26,713 bases of DNA from Actinomycetes bacterium (GCA_023419175.1 JAEZYG010000016.1:1-26713), one strand, 5' to 3'. Counted from the first letter of the stretch, positions 1 through 8,071 are shown. The notes: a model not told the origin generated them from the letters alone. Numbers and translations are program-made.

Positions 1-101
1 ATGGGGCTCATGAGGCACACAGTATGCCTGTCATGGCTGCAAGCAGAGAGCGACGAGAGATAAGGATCGGCTTCATCTTCATCTGGGACACGTCCATAGC
101 C

Positions 102-107
102 TAGAAT
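102..107 (+). promoter_or_regulatory. possible -10 box of the rimP operon
   Basis: TAGAAT lies about 40 bases before the rimP ATG, in the 145-base leader at the left edge of the window. No convincing -35 is visible at 16-18 bases upstream. This is the best -10 candidate in the leader, but it rests on one hexamer. No gene is supported in 1-145: an open frame at 1-63 is short and lacks any recognisable similarity. Confidence 0.25.
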
Positions 108-145
108 GAATGGGCAAGAAGTTCATCGTATATAAGGATTGAGGC

Positions 146-622
146 ATGAATCGCACCGCTTTATCCGAGTTGCTATCCAGCTGTGTGGAAGGTCTCGGCG
201 CTGAATTGGACGATCTGGATGTGGTTCCGGCTGGAAAACGGCGTCTGGTACGAGTCACCGTCGATGGGGACGGTCAGAAGGGAAGCGGACTGAGTCTCGA
301 TGAGATCGCTCAAATCACTACGGAGGTTTCTCGTGTCCTCGATGAATCCAATGCGATGGGTGAGCGCCCTTATACGTTAGAAGTCACCACGCGAGGTGTA
401 TCAACTCCTTTGAGACGTCCGGCACATTATCGACGCAATGTGGGACGACTGGTCACGCTCTGGATTGACGATCAGCAGATTAGTGGACGTATCGTCGCTG
501 CTGACGAGGAATCCGTCACGATGACATGTGAGAATGAACAGCGCACCTATGCTTTAGATACGATCGCAAAAGCTATCGTCCAAGTCGAGATGAACCGCAG
601 CGAGTCAAGTGAGGAGAACTGA
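146..622 (+). CDS. rimP: ribosome maturation factor RimP
   Basis: RimP is a cytoplasmic factor needed for maturation of the 30S ribosomal subunit. The 158-residue product has the family's two-part layout: an N-terminal alpha/beta domain carrying the characteristic LEVTTRGVSTPLRRPAHYRR stretch around residues 77-98, then an SH3-like beta domain (about 100-150). Length is normal for the family. The ATG is preceded by purine-rich GGATTGAGG at ribosome-binding distance. It is the first gene of the nusA-infB cluster, the usual position across bacteria, and its stop codon lies one base before the nusA ATG, so the two are probably translationally coupled. The identification rests on both the motif and the context. 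Confidence 0.95.
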   Translation: MNRTALSELLSSCVEGLGAELDDLDVVPAGKRRLVRVTVDGDGQKGSGLSLDEIAQITTEVSRVLDESNAMGERPYTLEVTTRGVSTPLRRPAHYRRNVGRLVTLWIDDQQISGRIVAADEESVTMTCENEQRTYALDTIAKAIVQVEMNRSESSEEN

Positions 623-623
623 G

Positions 624-1598
624 ATGGATATCGATCTGTCGGCTCTGAGAGCCATTGAACGCGATAAGGAAATCCCGCTTGATTATCTATTGAAAGCCCT
701 CGAGGATGCCCTTCTCAACGCCTATCAAAAGACTGAAGACGCTCATAAGGACGCCAGGATTGACCTCAACCGCAAGACGGGGAAGGTTAACGTAAAGATT
801 CCTGTCTATAACGAGGAAGGAGAGGTCATCGGCGAAGCTGATGACACACCTGACGATTTTGGACGAGTCGCCGCCTCAACCGCTCGACAGGTGATCTTCC
901 AGCGCCTGCGTGAGGCTGAGGACGAACAGAAATATGGCTATTTTGCCGCTTCTGAAGGCGATATTCTTACAGGTGTCATTCAACAAGACGGCAATTCTCG
1001 TACAGTGCGTATCGACTTGGGGCAGATCGAGGCGATCATGCCTCAAGCTGAACAGGTACCTGGGGAGGAATATCCTCACGGCAAGCGTATCCGCGTCTAT
1101 GTCGTCAGCGTCCGCAAAGAACAGATGCGAGGCCCTCAGGTGGTGGTCAGTCGGACCCATCCCAACCTGGTCAAGAAATTATTTGAGATGGAAGTCCCTG
1201 AGATCGAACAAGGCGTTGTCGAGATCAAAGCTATCGCTCGTGAAGCTGGACATCGCACCAAGATTGCCGTCCACACCGATAATCCCGATGTTAACGCTAA
1301 AGGTGCTTGTATAGGTCCGATGGGTCAGCGAGCCCGTGCCGTCATGCACGAACTCAACGAGGAAAAGATCGATATCGTCGATTGGGATGAAGATCCGGCT
1401 GCCTTTGTTGCCAATGCCATCAGACCTGCGAAAGTGACCTCGGTAAGAGTCGTGGATCCTGTAGCGCGTACAGCCAAGGTCGTTGTCCCCGACTATCAGC
1501 TGTCCTTGGCGATCGGACGTGAAGGACAAAACGCTCGTCTGGCGGCTCGTTTGACCGGATGGCGTATCGATATCCGTTCAGATGCCGCCAGTGAGTAA
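624..1598 (+). CDS. nusA: transcription termination/antitermination factor NusA
   Basis: NusA binds RNA polymerase and nascent RNA and modulates pausing, termination and antitermination. The product (324 residues from the ATG at 624) shows an N-terminal polymerase-binding domain (about 1-105), an S1 RNA-binding domain (about 110-185), and two KH domains with their GxxG loops visible in IGPMGQRAR and AIGREGQNAR. It ends after KH2 without the acidic repeats of enterobacterial NusA, as is normal for Gram-positives. A longer frame opens at 609, but the ATG at 624 is preferred: GAGGAG (611-616) sits at ideal spacing and MDIDLSALRAIERDKEI matches the usual start. The 3' end overlaps ylxR. Confidence 0.96.
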   Translation: MDIDLSALRAIERDKEIPLDYLLKALEDALLNAYQKTEDAHKDARIDLNRKTGKVNVKIPVYNEEGEVIGEADDTPDDFGRVAASTARQVIFQRLREAEDEQKYGYFAASEGDILTGVIQQDGNSRTVRIDLGQIEAIMPQAEQVPGEEYPHGKRIRVYVVSVRKEQMRGPQVVVSRTHPNLVKKLFEMEVPEIEQGVVEIKAIAREAGHRTKIAVHTDNPDVNAKGACIGPMGQRARAVMHELNEEKIDIVDWDEDPAAFVANAIRPAKVTSVRVVDPVARTAKVVVPDYQLSLAIGREGQNARLAARLTGWRIDIRSDAASE

Positions 1599-1833
1599 GC
1601 CGTCACGCCTACGCACCTGTGTCGGATGTCGACAGGTTGAACCAAGCTCAGCGATGACCCGCTTCGTCGCATGCGAGGGATACCTTGTGGACTGTCCATC
1701 AGGGCGGGGACGTGGAATGTGGATTCATCTGCGTAAAGAATGTATCGATAGGGCGCGCAGACGCAATGCGATTGCGCGTTCCCTCATGTTATCTGTGGAC
1801 GATTCCATCCTCGATCGCCTTGAGATCGCCTGA
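1582..1833 (+). CDS. ylxR: YlxR family RNA-binding protein
   Basis: This small basic protein (83 residues) of the YlxR/DUF448 family is found almost always between nusA and infB. The family signature is present: RTCVGCRQ near the N terminus, then GRGRGMWIH, ECIDRARRRNA and a hydrophobic end. YlxR is thought to bind RNA and has been linked to regulation in some Gram-positives; its role here is not shown by the sequence. Two starts are possible in the same frame, ATG 1582 or GTG 1591, both inside the end of nusA; neither has a clear Shine-Dalgarno sequence, so translation is probably coupled to nusA. Confidence 0.9.
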   Translation: MPPVSKPSRLRTCVGCRQVEPSSAMTRFVACEGYLVDCPSGRGRGMWIHLRKECIDRARRRNAIARSLMLSVDDSILDRLEIA

Positions 1834-2024
1834 GATTTTGGCAACGTTTATTTTCGGTTGGAAAACAAGGTGCCAAGAGGGCTAGACTCACAAGGGCGTG
1901 TCTGTAGGCCGATCCTGCAGAATCGATAATGTCGATATCATCCCGATCGCGCGCAACCAGAAGGTGGGCAACAGCTCATGACCACTCGATGAGTACGCAC
2001 AAATGAGCACCTACAACGACTAAC

Positions 2025-2046
2025 GGTCCGGTGGTGAGCCCGGACC
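2025..2046 (+). promoter_or_regulatory. hairpin abutting the infB ribosome binding site
   Basis: GGTCCGG (2025-2031) and CCGGACC (2040-2046) form a perfect 7-bp G+C-rich stem with an 8-base loop. One base later comes the strong ribosome binding site GGAGGAG (2048-2054), followed by the infB GTG at 2059. No T tract follows, so it is not an intrinsic terminator. It may shape infB mRNA translation or stability. The rest of the 225-base ylxR-infB gap shows no other clear element; TTGGAA (1858) and TAGACT (1883), 19 bases apart, are a weak promoter candidate. Confidence 0.5.
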
Positions 2047-2058
2047 TGGAGGAGATCA

Positions 2059-4905
2059 GTGGCCAAGGTCCGTGTCTACGAGCTCGCGAAAAAGCTCGGA
2101 CTGGAAAGTAAGGAATTACTCGCAGCCCTCAAAGAGATGGGCGAATTCGTCCGTTCGGCATCATCGACGATTGAAGCGCCGGTGGTACGCCGTGTGACGG
2201 AGAAAATTACTAGTGAAACCGGTGGGTCGACGAAGGCTGATGGGGCAGATAATGCTCCCCAAAAGACGCCTATTCGTCCCTCATCTGAGCGTTCACCTGA
2301 GACAAAAACGGCAGAGAAGAAAACCGCTAAGCCGAGCGCTAAGAGCGATAAGTCGATGCCGTCTACCTCGGAGACGAAGAAAGAATCCGCATCTGAGGTT
2401 AAGAAAGAAAACGATAAGGCAAGTCCTAAGCCCACGCCGCGTGTTGTGGCTAAGCCAGGTCCGCGTCAAAGCCCGAGTCCGGCTCAGATGCCGTCCGCTC
2501 GTCCGACACCGACACCTCGTCCGCAGGGGAATCAGGGTGCAGGACGTGTGACTCCGGGAAATGTCGCAAAAACCGCTGGTCGCAGCCAAAGCGCTGGACG
2601 TCCTGTGCCAGGTCCGCGTCCTACGCCGGCTTCGGTGCGCCGTCCTGCAGGGCCTCGTCCGGGGAATAACCCCTTCACCTCTGCTCAGGGAATGGGACAG
2701 AATCGTCGATCTGGTACAGGACGCGATCGTTCCCGTGCAAATGAGCAGCGCCCTGCTCGTCCGTCTGGTGAAAGAATGCCGCGTCCTAGCTCAGGGATGC
2801 CTCGTCCGAATCCTGCGATGATGCCCAAGCACGTCAACCCGAACCTTGGGTCGAATGGTGGATCGAATCCATCATCGTCTCGTTCGCGTTCTGGGGGTGG
2901 ACGTTCACGCGGAAATGGTGGTCCGTCAGGGTTCTCCTCTGGTCCTGCCCGCTCGGGTCGATCGGGACGCGGAGGTAATACTCAAGGAGCTTTCGGTCGC
3001 CAAGGAGGGGCCGGGCGTCGTCGCAAGTCGAAAAAGCAGCGTCGCCAAGAATTCGATGAGATGCAAGCGCCGGTAATTGGCGGTGTACGCATTCGTCAAG
3101 GAGACGGACAGGTCGTGCGTTTGCGTCGCGGTTCGTCGTTGACCGATCTCGCTGAAAAGATCAATGTCGAGCCGGCACAGCTCGTTCAAGTGCTGTTCAA
3201 TCTCGGCGAGATGATTACCGCCACCCAATCGGTGCCCGATGCCACTTTGGAGATTTTGGGGGCGGAACTCAATTACGAGATCAAGGTCGTCTCTCCTGAA
3301 GATGAGGATCGCGAGCTTTTGGAAAGCTTCGATTTGGAATTTGGCGAGGACGCTGGAGATGAATCCGACCTCGAGGTTCGTCCGCCGGTGGTAACCGTCA
3401 TGGGTCACGTCGATCACGGTAAGACCAAGCTGCTCGATGCATTGCGCCATTCCAATGTTCAGGCGAAGGAAGCCGGTGGCATTACTCAGTCGATCGGTGC
3501 CTATCAGATCGTTACCGAGGTGGACGGAGAATCCCGTCCGATCACCTTCATCGATACCCCTGGTCATGAGGCGTTTACCGCTATGCGTGCCCGTGGTGCG
3601 AAGGCTACCGATATCGCAGTGCTCGTTGTCGCTGCCGATGATGGTGTCATGCCACAGACGATTGAGGCTCTCAATCACGCCCAGGCAGCCGATGTGCCGA
3701 TCGTGGTGGCGGTCAACAAGATCGATAAGGAAGGAGCCGATCCGAATAAGGTTCGCGGTCAGCTCATGGAATACGGTCTCACCCCTGAAGAATATGGTGG
3801 CGATACCATGTTCGTCGACGTTTCAGCGGTTAGCCGTCAAGGTCTTGACGATCTTCTCGAAGCGATCGTTTTGACTGCAGATGCCGCTTTAGACCTGCGA
3901 GCTAATCCCACGATGGATGCTCAAGGTGTGGCTATCGAAGCCCACCTCGATCAGGGGCGTGGACCTGTCGCGACGGTTCTCATTCAGCGCGGTACCTTGC
4001 GCAAGGGGGATTCCATCGTCGCTGGCAACGCATTCGGACGTGTGCGCGCCATGGTGGACGATCGTGGAGAGCAGGTGGACGAGGCTGCGCCATCAATGCC
4101 TGTTCAGGTACTTGGTCTGACCAGCGTTCCTGGAGCGGGCGATAACTTCTTGGTGGTGGAAGACGATCGTATGGCTCGTCAGATTGCCACGAAACGTGAA
4201 GCTCGGATGCGTGCCGCCCAGCAGGCTGCTTCTTCACGTCGCAAGACCTTGGAAGAGCTGTTTAAGCAGCTTGAAGAGGGCGAGACCAGCGAGTTGACCT
4301 TGATCTTGAAGGGTGACGGTGCAGGCTCGGTCGAGGCGTTGGAAGATGCCTTGTCGAAGATCGAAGTCTCCGACGAGGTGAGCTTGCGCGTGATCGACCG
4401 CGGCGTTGGTGCTATTACCGAGACGAATGTCACCTTGGCTTCGGCATCGACTCCTCACGCTGTCATCATCGGTTTCAATGTCCGTCCGACTGTTCAGGCA
4501 GCTCGTCTTGCGGATCAAGAGGGCGTCGATATTCGCTACTATTCGGTCATCTACGATGCGATCAACGAGATCGAGGCAGCCCTCAAGGGTATGCTCAAAC
4601 CGATCTACGAAGAGAAAACCCGTGGTCATGCCGAGATCCGCGAGATCTTCCGTTCGTCCAAATTTGGCAATATCGCCGGATGTATGGTCGTGGACGGACA
4701 GATTCGTCGCAATGCGAAAGCCCGCCTACTCCGAGACGGTACGGTTATTGCCGAGACTTCCATCGCCTCCTTGCGTCGTGAGAAAGACGATGTCACTGAG
4801 GTGCGTGAAGGATTTGAATGTGGCATGACTTTGGCGAACTACGGAGATATTCAGATCGGCGATGTCATCGAGGTCTACGAGATGGTTGAGAAACCGCGCG
4901 ACTGA
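2059..4905 (+). CDS. infB: translation initiation factor IF-2
   Basis: IF-2 is the GTPase that delivers initiator tRNA to the 30S subunit and promotes subunit joining. The 948-residue protein begins with an IF2_N domain (about 1-50), then a long low-complexity linker rich in Pro, Arg, Gly, Ser and Lys (about 60-335) typical of actinomycete IF-2. A second IF2_N-like segment (about 350-410) precedes the G domain, which has GHVDHGKT (about 449), DTPGHEAF (about 499) and NKID (about 553). Beta-barrel and tRNA-binding domains complete it. The start is GTG, chosen because GGAGGAG lies 4 bases upstream and VAKVRVYELAKKLG is the usual beginning. The linker is the variable part of the family. Confidence 0.97.
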   Translation: MAKVRVYELAKKLGLESKELLAALKEMGEFVRSASSTIEAPVVRRVTEKITSETGGSTKADGADNAPQKTPIRPSSERSPETKTAEKKTAKPSAKSDKSMPSTSETKKESASEVKKENDKASPKPTPRVVAKPGPRQSPSPAQMPSARPTPTPRPQGNQGAGRVTPGNVAKTAGRSQSAGRPVPGPRPTPASVRRPAGPRPGNNPFTSAQGMGQNRRSGTGRDRSRANEQRPARPSGERMPRPSSGMPRPNPAMMPKHVNPNLGSNGGSNPSSSRSRSGGGRSRGNGGPSGFSSGPARSGRSGRGGNTQGAFGRQGGAGRRRKSKKQRRQEFDEMQAPVIGGVRIRQGDGQVVRLRRGSSLTDLAEKINVEPAQLVQVLFNLGEMITATQSVPDATLEILGAELNYEIKVVSPEDEDRELLESFDLEFGEDAGDESDLEVRPPVVTVMGHVDHGKTKLLDALRHSNVQAKEAGGITQSIGAYQIVTEVDGESRPITFIDTPGHEAFTAMRARGAKATDIAVLVVAADDGVMPQTIEALNHAQAADVPIVVAVNKIDKEGADPNKVRGQLMEYGLTPEEYGGDTMFVDVSAVSRQGLDDLLEAIVLTADAALDLRANPTMDAQGVAIEAHLDQGRGPVATVLIQRGTLRKGDSIVAGNAFGRVRAMVDDRGEQVDEAAPSMPVQVLGLTSVPGAGDNFLVVEDDRMARQIATKREARMRAAQQAASSRRKTLEELFKQLEEGETSELTLILKGDGAGSVEALEDALSKIEVSDEVSLRVIDRGVGAITETNVTLASASTPHAVIIGFNVRPTVQAARLADQEGVDIRYYSVIYDAINEIEAALKGMLKPIYEEKTRGHAEIREIFRSSKFGNIAGCMVVDGQIRRNAKARLLRDGTVIAETSIASLRREKDDVTEVREGFECGMTLANYGDIQIGDVIEVYEMVEKPRD

Positions 4906-4918
4906 CCTGAAAAGGATT

Positions 4919-4948
4919 GAGGCGGGGTCGATGATTCGGCTCCGCCTC
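4919..4948 (+). terminator. hairpin between infB and rbfA
   Basis: GAGGCGG (4919-4925) pairs with CCGCCTC (4942-4948), with a short inner CGA/TCG pairing in the loop. It begins 14 bases after the infB stop. There is no T run on the rbfA side, so on the plus strand it may attenuate or process the transcript rather than terminate it fully; rbfA and truB follow in the same direction. Confidence 0.4.
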
Positions 4949-5005
4949 ATCTATTGAGCACCATCTATTCTGGAATAGACGGATGCGTCGAGTGAAAGGA
5001 CTGCA

Positions 5006-5461
5006 ATGCCCAATCCACGTACTGCAAAATTGGAAGATCAAATCCGTAAGATCACCGCTCAAATGCTGGAAAGGCGGGTTAAAGATCCCCGTTTGGGATT
5101 CGTGACCATCACCGATGTCCGTCTGACAGGAGATGGTAGGGAAGCCACCATCTTCTATACCGATTTAGGGCGTTCTTTGGATGGACGCGAGGCGGATGCT
5201 AAAGGGGGAAAGACCGACACCCCGGCGGCTTTGGAAGCGGCTAAGGGTATGATCCGCACGGCGATCGGCCAGCATCTGAAGTTGAAATTTACCCCGTCGC
5301 TCACTTTCGTTTTGGATGCGGTCGAGAAGAACGCTCAAGATATGGAAGATCTTCTGGCTCGCGTTCAAGCCTCCGATGCCCAATTGGCTGCTCAGCGAGG
5401 TACGACTTATGCCGGACAGGCCGATCCCTATCGTTCTCACGACGATTCATCTGAGAGCTAG
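5006..5461 (+). CDS. rbfA: 30S ribosome-binding factor RbfA
   Basis: RbfA is a small KH-fold protein that binds the free 30S subunit and helps 16S rRNA 5'-end maturation, important in cold adaptation. The 151-residue product has the typical opening (MPNPRTAKLEDQIRKI), the DPRLGFVTITDVRLT segment near residue 30, and a hydrophobic segment LKLKFTPSLTFVLD around 90-105. The last 25 or so residues are polar and variable, as in actinomycete homologues. The ATG follows GAAAGGA at good spacing. The TAG stop directly abuts the truB ATG. Confidence 0.95.
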   Translation: MPNPRTAKLEDQIRKITAQMLERRVKDPRLGFVTITDVRLTGDGREATIFYTDLGRSLDGREADAKGGKTDTPAALEAAKGMIRTAIGQHLKLKFTPSLTFVLDAVEKNAQDMEDLLARVQASDAQLAAQRGTTYAGQADPYRSHDDSSES

Positions 5462-6388
5462 ATGAATAGATCGGGACTTCTCATCGTCGATAAGCCGGCT
5501 GGCATGACCTCCCATCAGGTTGTCAGCCGGATTCGACGCATATTGGGAACTCGTAAAGTCGGTCATGCTGGAACTCTCGATCCGATGGCGACTGGCGTAT
5601 TGATCTGCGGAGTGAATCGGGCAACCCGCCTCATGGGGCATCTCGCTTTGAACGATAAGAGTTATCAGGCGACGATCCGTCTTGGAGTTGTCACCGATAC
5701 AGAGGATGCGGACGGACAGATCCTTTCGATTCAGAGGGCAGATATGAGTCGCGATGAGATCTGTTCTGCTATGAATCGCTTGACAGGATCGATCCTGCAA
5801 CGTCCCAGTTCTGTCTCGGCGATTAAGGTCGATGGGAAGAGATCCTATGCGCGAGTGCGTGCCGGTGAAAAAGTCGAGCTTACTCCCCGTCCAGTTCATA
5901 TCGCTCAATTCGATCTTGAGCAGATGCGATATGTCTGTGTGGACGGGACTGATCTTATCGATCTGGATGTGACTGTCACCTGTTCGTCGGGAACCTATAT
6001 CCGAGCTTTAGCTCGAGATCTGGGGGAGTTGCTTGGTGTAGGTGCTTCTTTGACGATGTTGCGTCGTATCCGTATCGGTTCGTATGGAATCGATCAGGCG
6101 TTGCCTTTGGATAAGGTGGAATCTTCAGACCAGCTTATGTCGATGGTTCAAGCGGCTTCGTTGAGTTTTCCGATCATCGAGTTGAGCAATCCTCACGAGA
6201 TTCTCGATGTCGCTTTCGGACGTCCGCTGCATCGCAGTATTGACCAGATCTCTGCTGTGGTTGCTGAGGATCGTTTATTAGGGCTCTTCGACCGGCAGGA
6301 CAAGATCGCTGTTCCGAAGACGATCTTCCTTGACGGCGATGATGTAGCCGATATGCGTAGACGATATGGCGATAATCTCCTTGCATAG
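5462..6388 (+). CDS. truB: tRNA pseudouridine(55) synthase TruB
   Basis: TruB isomerises U55 in the T-loop of nearly all tRNAs. The 308-residue protein begins with the family hallmark GLLIVDKPAGMTSH, followed by the catalytic motif GHAGTLDPMATGVL with the nucleophilic Asp at residue 40. Later blocks include SAIKVDGKRSYARAR-like SAIKVDGKRSYARVR and CSSGTYIRALARDLG. A C-terminal domain of about 70 residues corresponds to the actinomycete TruB_C extension. It starts on the base after the rbfA stop and has only a weak ribosome binding site, so translation is probably coupled. The usual downstream neighbour ribF is not here. Confidence 0.96.
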   Translation: MNRSGLLIVDKPAGMTSHQVVSRIRRILGTRKVGHAGTLDPMATGVLICGVNRATRLMGHLALNDKSYQATIRLGVVTDTEDADGQILSIQRADMSRDEICSAMNRLTGSILQRPSSVSAIKVDGKRSYARVRAGEKVELTPRPVHIAQFDLEQMRYVCVDGTDLIDLDVTVTCSSGTYIRALARDLGELLGVGASLTMLRRIRIGSYGIDQALPLDKVESSDQLMSMVQAASLSFPIIELSNPHEILDVAFGRPLHRSIDQISAVVAEDRLLGLFDRQDKIAVPKTIFLDGDDVADMRRRYGDNLLA

Positions 6389-6390
6389 AG

Positions 6391-6408
6391 CAGATAGCAT
6401 CTGTCTTT
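6391..6408 (+). terminator. weak terminator candidate after truB
   Basis: CAGAT (6391-6395) and ATCTG (6399-6403) form a 5-bp stem with a 3-base loop followed by TCTTT, directly after the truB stop. The stem is short and A+T-rich, so this is tentative. Transcription from truB and from the opposing accessory gene converges in this 116-base gap. Confidence 0.25.
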
Positions 6409-6504
6409 ACCATCGATAGAACCTATGAGTTCTCATTGGTGCAAATGATCTCAATCGTGCTGTATAGATAATCACGACCTCCTTCTAGCCTCACAATTTT
6501 GCTG

Positions 6505-7310
6505 TTATCCGATGATGCGGGAGGTGAGTTGTGTGATGGTGATGGGATATGTGGTGTGGGTGGTGGTGGCAAGTGTGCCGTGGTGTGTATCTGTAGTCCA
6601 GGTGATGGTCCACAAGGTGGTGGCGGTGATCGTGTAGGTGCCTGTTTGGGTATAGGTATATCCGCATGTGGGAGATGGTTCCCATGGATTGGCGTTGTTA
6701 GGTCGTGGGGTGGTGGTAGAACAGTCGATACCTGTTCCGTTTCCCATGTCGAAGCGTGTCAGTGTTCGTTGTGCGTTTAGTGAGATATCGATTCCGTCGT
6801 GAGATAGGTGTGCGTGATGGGTGGTCTTTCCGTCGAGTGAGAGCCATAGGGGGAGGTTGACGACGTGTTTTTTCCATCGGTTGTTCATTGGGTTGGGTTC
6901 GATGCGTATCGTGCTAGGTGGGAGTTCGGATTCTAAAATGGCGTGAGCGATAAGGGAGCGTAGTGTCTCATCACTGATGTTGGAAGGATCATCTTGTCCA
7001 TCAGGCGGGGAGGAGGTGAGGGGATCCATCATCACCCAGGTGTTGTGGTCGTCGTAATAGACCCGGGGAGAAAACACATGATTATCTTTAGCTGGTGTCT
7101 TATCGACTGGCATAAAATCAGGTAATAACTCCTCATCACGACCGATAGCCTCATAACGTTTTCAACCTCAATACGAACCGTCTGATCAGAAACCGAAGCG
7201 CTAGCATTGCGAGCTCCATAATTTGGATCATCTGCAATTGCTAGGGGACAAATCCAAGAAGTGAAGATTATTACTCCCAGAGCTGACTTAATTGTCATGG
7301 AAGTGGACAT
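6505..7310 (-). pseudogene. secreted protein gene interrupted by a -1 frameshift
   Basis: Read from ATG 7310, the frame encodes a signal peptide (Lys8, hydrophobic 10-23, AIA cleavage site before DDPNYG) and runs to about 7162, after which it turns into implausible sequence ending at 7032. The adjacent frame is open from 7161 to 6505 and continues plausibly with RYEAIGRDEELLPDFMPVDK. One extra A in the A4 tract at 7159-7162 would join them as IEVEKRYEAIGRDEE. The C-terminal part has two Cys residues and a Thr-rich end (GTYTITATTLWTITW, then GTLATTTHTTYPITITQL), resembling a class of secreted actinomycete proteins of unknown function as I remember them. As it stands only the separate pieces are readable; the ATG at 7113 would give a 202-residue protein without a signal. 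It could be a real pseudogene, a sequencing error, or slippage. It is coupled to the lipoprotein gene upstream, with which it overlaps. Confidence 0.6.
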
Positions 7311-7873
7311 TGATCTTTCCCTTCATATTTTCCGTCAACGATGACGAGCCGATCATCTTTCCACTTCATTGAAACCGTATCGACAGCAACACCGTGGGCA
7401 TCGATCTTCTCCCCATCCTTATTGGTCGAATAGAACCCTTCTGGAGGAAAACGACAAATCACCACACGAGCAATACCCTTTTCAGGGATGAACGGATCAG
7501 CCTTTCCTACTTTTGTGATCCCTTGAGATGAGTTAGGAGAGACCAATCCTTTTTCAAGAGCCACCCAATGAAAATTCTCTATCGCGGTTGTATAGCTCTC
7601 CCCTGTATAGCGGTAGACCTCATCAGGTAACCTCTCAGAAGGAGCTTCCTCCCAATGAGACATCGCATTAAAAAGATTGGTCGCTGTCTTTTCGGCCTCA
7701 GCAAAAATCTCGTCTTCAGAACGCGAGAAAAACTCCCCAGGACTGATCACAGAAGTAGAAGCCGAAACAGACGGCACAGGCTCTGCCACCTGCGAAGAAA
7801 GACCTACTTTCCCACACCCTGCCAAAACGATAACCACACCCACACACAGCACAACCCCACCACGAAAACGCAT
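7295..7873 (-). CDS. putative lipoprotein of unknown function
   Basis: The 192-residue product has an N-terminal lipoprotein signal: RFRG, a hydrophobic core, and the lipobox VLAGC with Cys at residue 20, so it should be lipid-anchored to the outer face of the membrane. A Ser/Val/Pro-rich spacer follows, then a folded region of about 140 residues ending in the sequence KDQCPLP. Two Cys residues in the mature domain could form a disulfide. No enzyme motif is recognised. The ATG has a near-perfect ribosome binding site, GAGGAGG, 5 bases upstream. Its stop overlaps the start region of the downstream secreted-protein gene (second ATG at 7298 forms ATGA), so the two likely form one operon. Confidence 0.75.
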   Translation of the reverse strand: MRFRGGVVLCVGVVIVLAGCGKVGLSSQVAEPVPSVSASTSVISPGEFFSRSEDEIFAEAEKTATNLFNAMSHWEEAPSERLPDEVYRYTGESYTTAIENFHWVALEKGLVSPNSSQGITKVGKADPFIPEKGIARVVICRFPPEGFYSTNKDGEKIDAHGVAVDTVSMKWKDDRLVIVDGKYEGKDQCPLP

Positions 7874-7940
7874 CTATCCTCCTCGTCGAGACCACCAGAT
7901 ACGCCAAGCATGACAGAAAAACCAACCGCCACAAGACACC

Positions 7941-7971
7941 TGTGGACAACCAGCGAAAAGCCTGTGGATAA
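7941..7971 (-). promoter_or_regulatory. two DnaA-box-like 9-mers
   Basis: On the minus strand these read TTGTCCACA (7949-7941) and TTATCCACA (7971-7963). The second equals the classical E. coli DnaA box, and the first the form favoured in high-G+C actinomycetes. They are in the same orientation, 22 bases apart (about two helical turns), in the 198-base region between the lipoprotein gene and rlmA. The second also overlaps TATTAT, a possible -10 of the lipoprotein gene. No dnaA, dnaN or A+T-rich unwinding region is near, so this is not evidence for an origin. Confidence 0.5.
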
Positions 7972-8071
7972 TACCTCTGAAACTGAGAGAAACAGACGCG
8001 CTACCTTCTATACAGAGAAGATGAACAATCAGTATTCTTAATAATTAGCATTCATATTTCAGGAGGGATCG

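Noticed and set aside
1..63. Open frame at the left edge, possibly the tail of an upstream gene.
   Set aside because: Only 20 codons, no recognisable C-terminal motif, and nothing to show that it is coding.
1929..2006. A 25-codon ATG frame in the ylxR-infB gap that could be a leader peptide.
   Set aside because: No ribosome binding site and an Arg/Ser composition without any pattern of a regulatory leader.
2213..2821. Long alternative frames inside infB rich in Arg and Leu.
   Set aside because: They come from the repetitive Pro/Arg/Gly-coding linker of IF-2 read out of frame.
3000..4240. Antisense frames of up to 250 codons opposite infB.
   Set aside because: Composition mirrors the strong codon bias of infB; no start signals and no domain.
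6413..6484. A perfect Shine-Dalgarno-like AAGGAGGT on the minus strand (6484-6477) followed by a short GTG frame.
   Set aside because: The GTG is only one base from the site and the frame has 22 codons ending at the truB border; no other support.
7874..8071. Reading the DnaA boxes as part of a replication origin.
   Set aside because: Only two boxes, no A+T-rich unwinding region, and no dnaA, dnaN, gyrase or parAB genes in the window.
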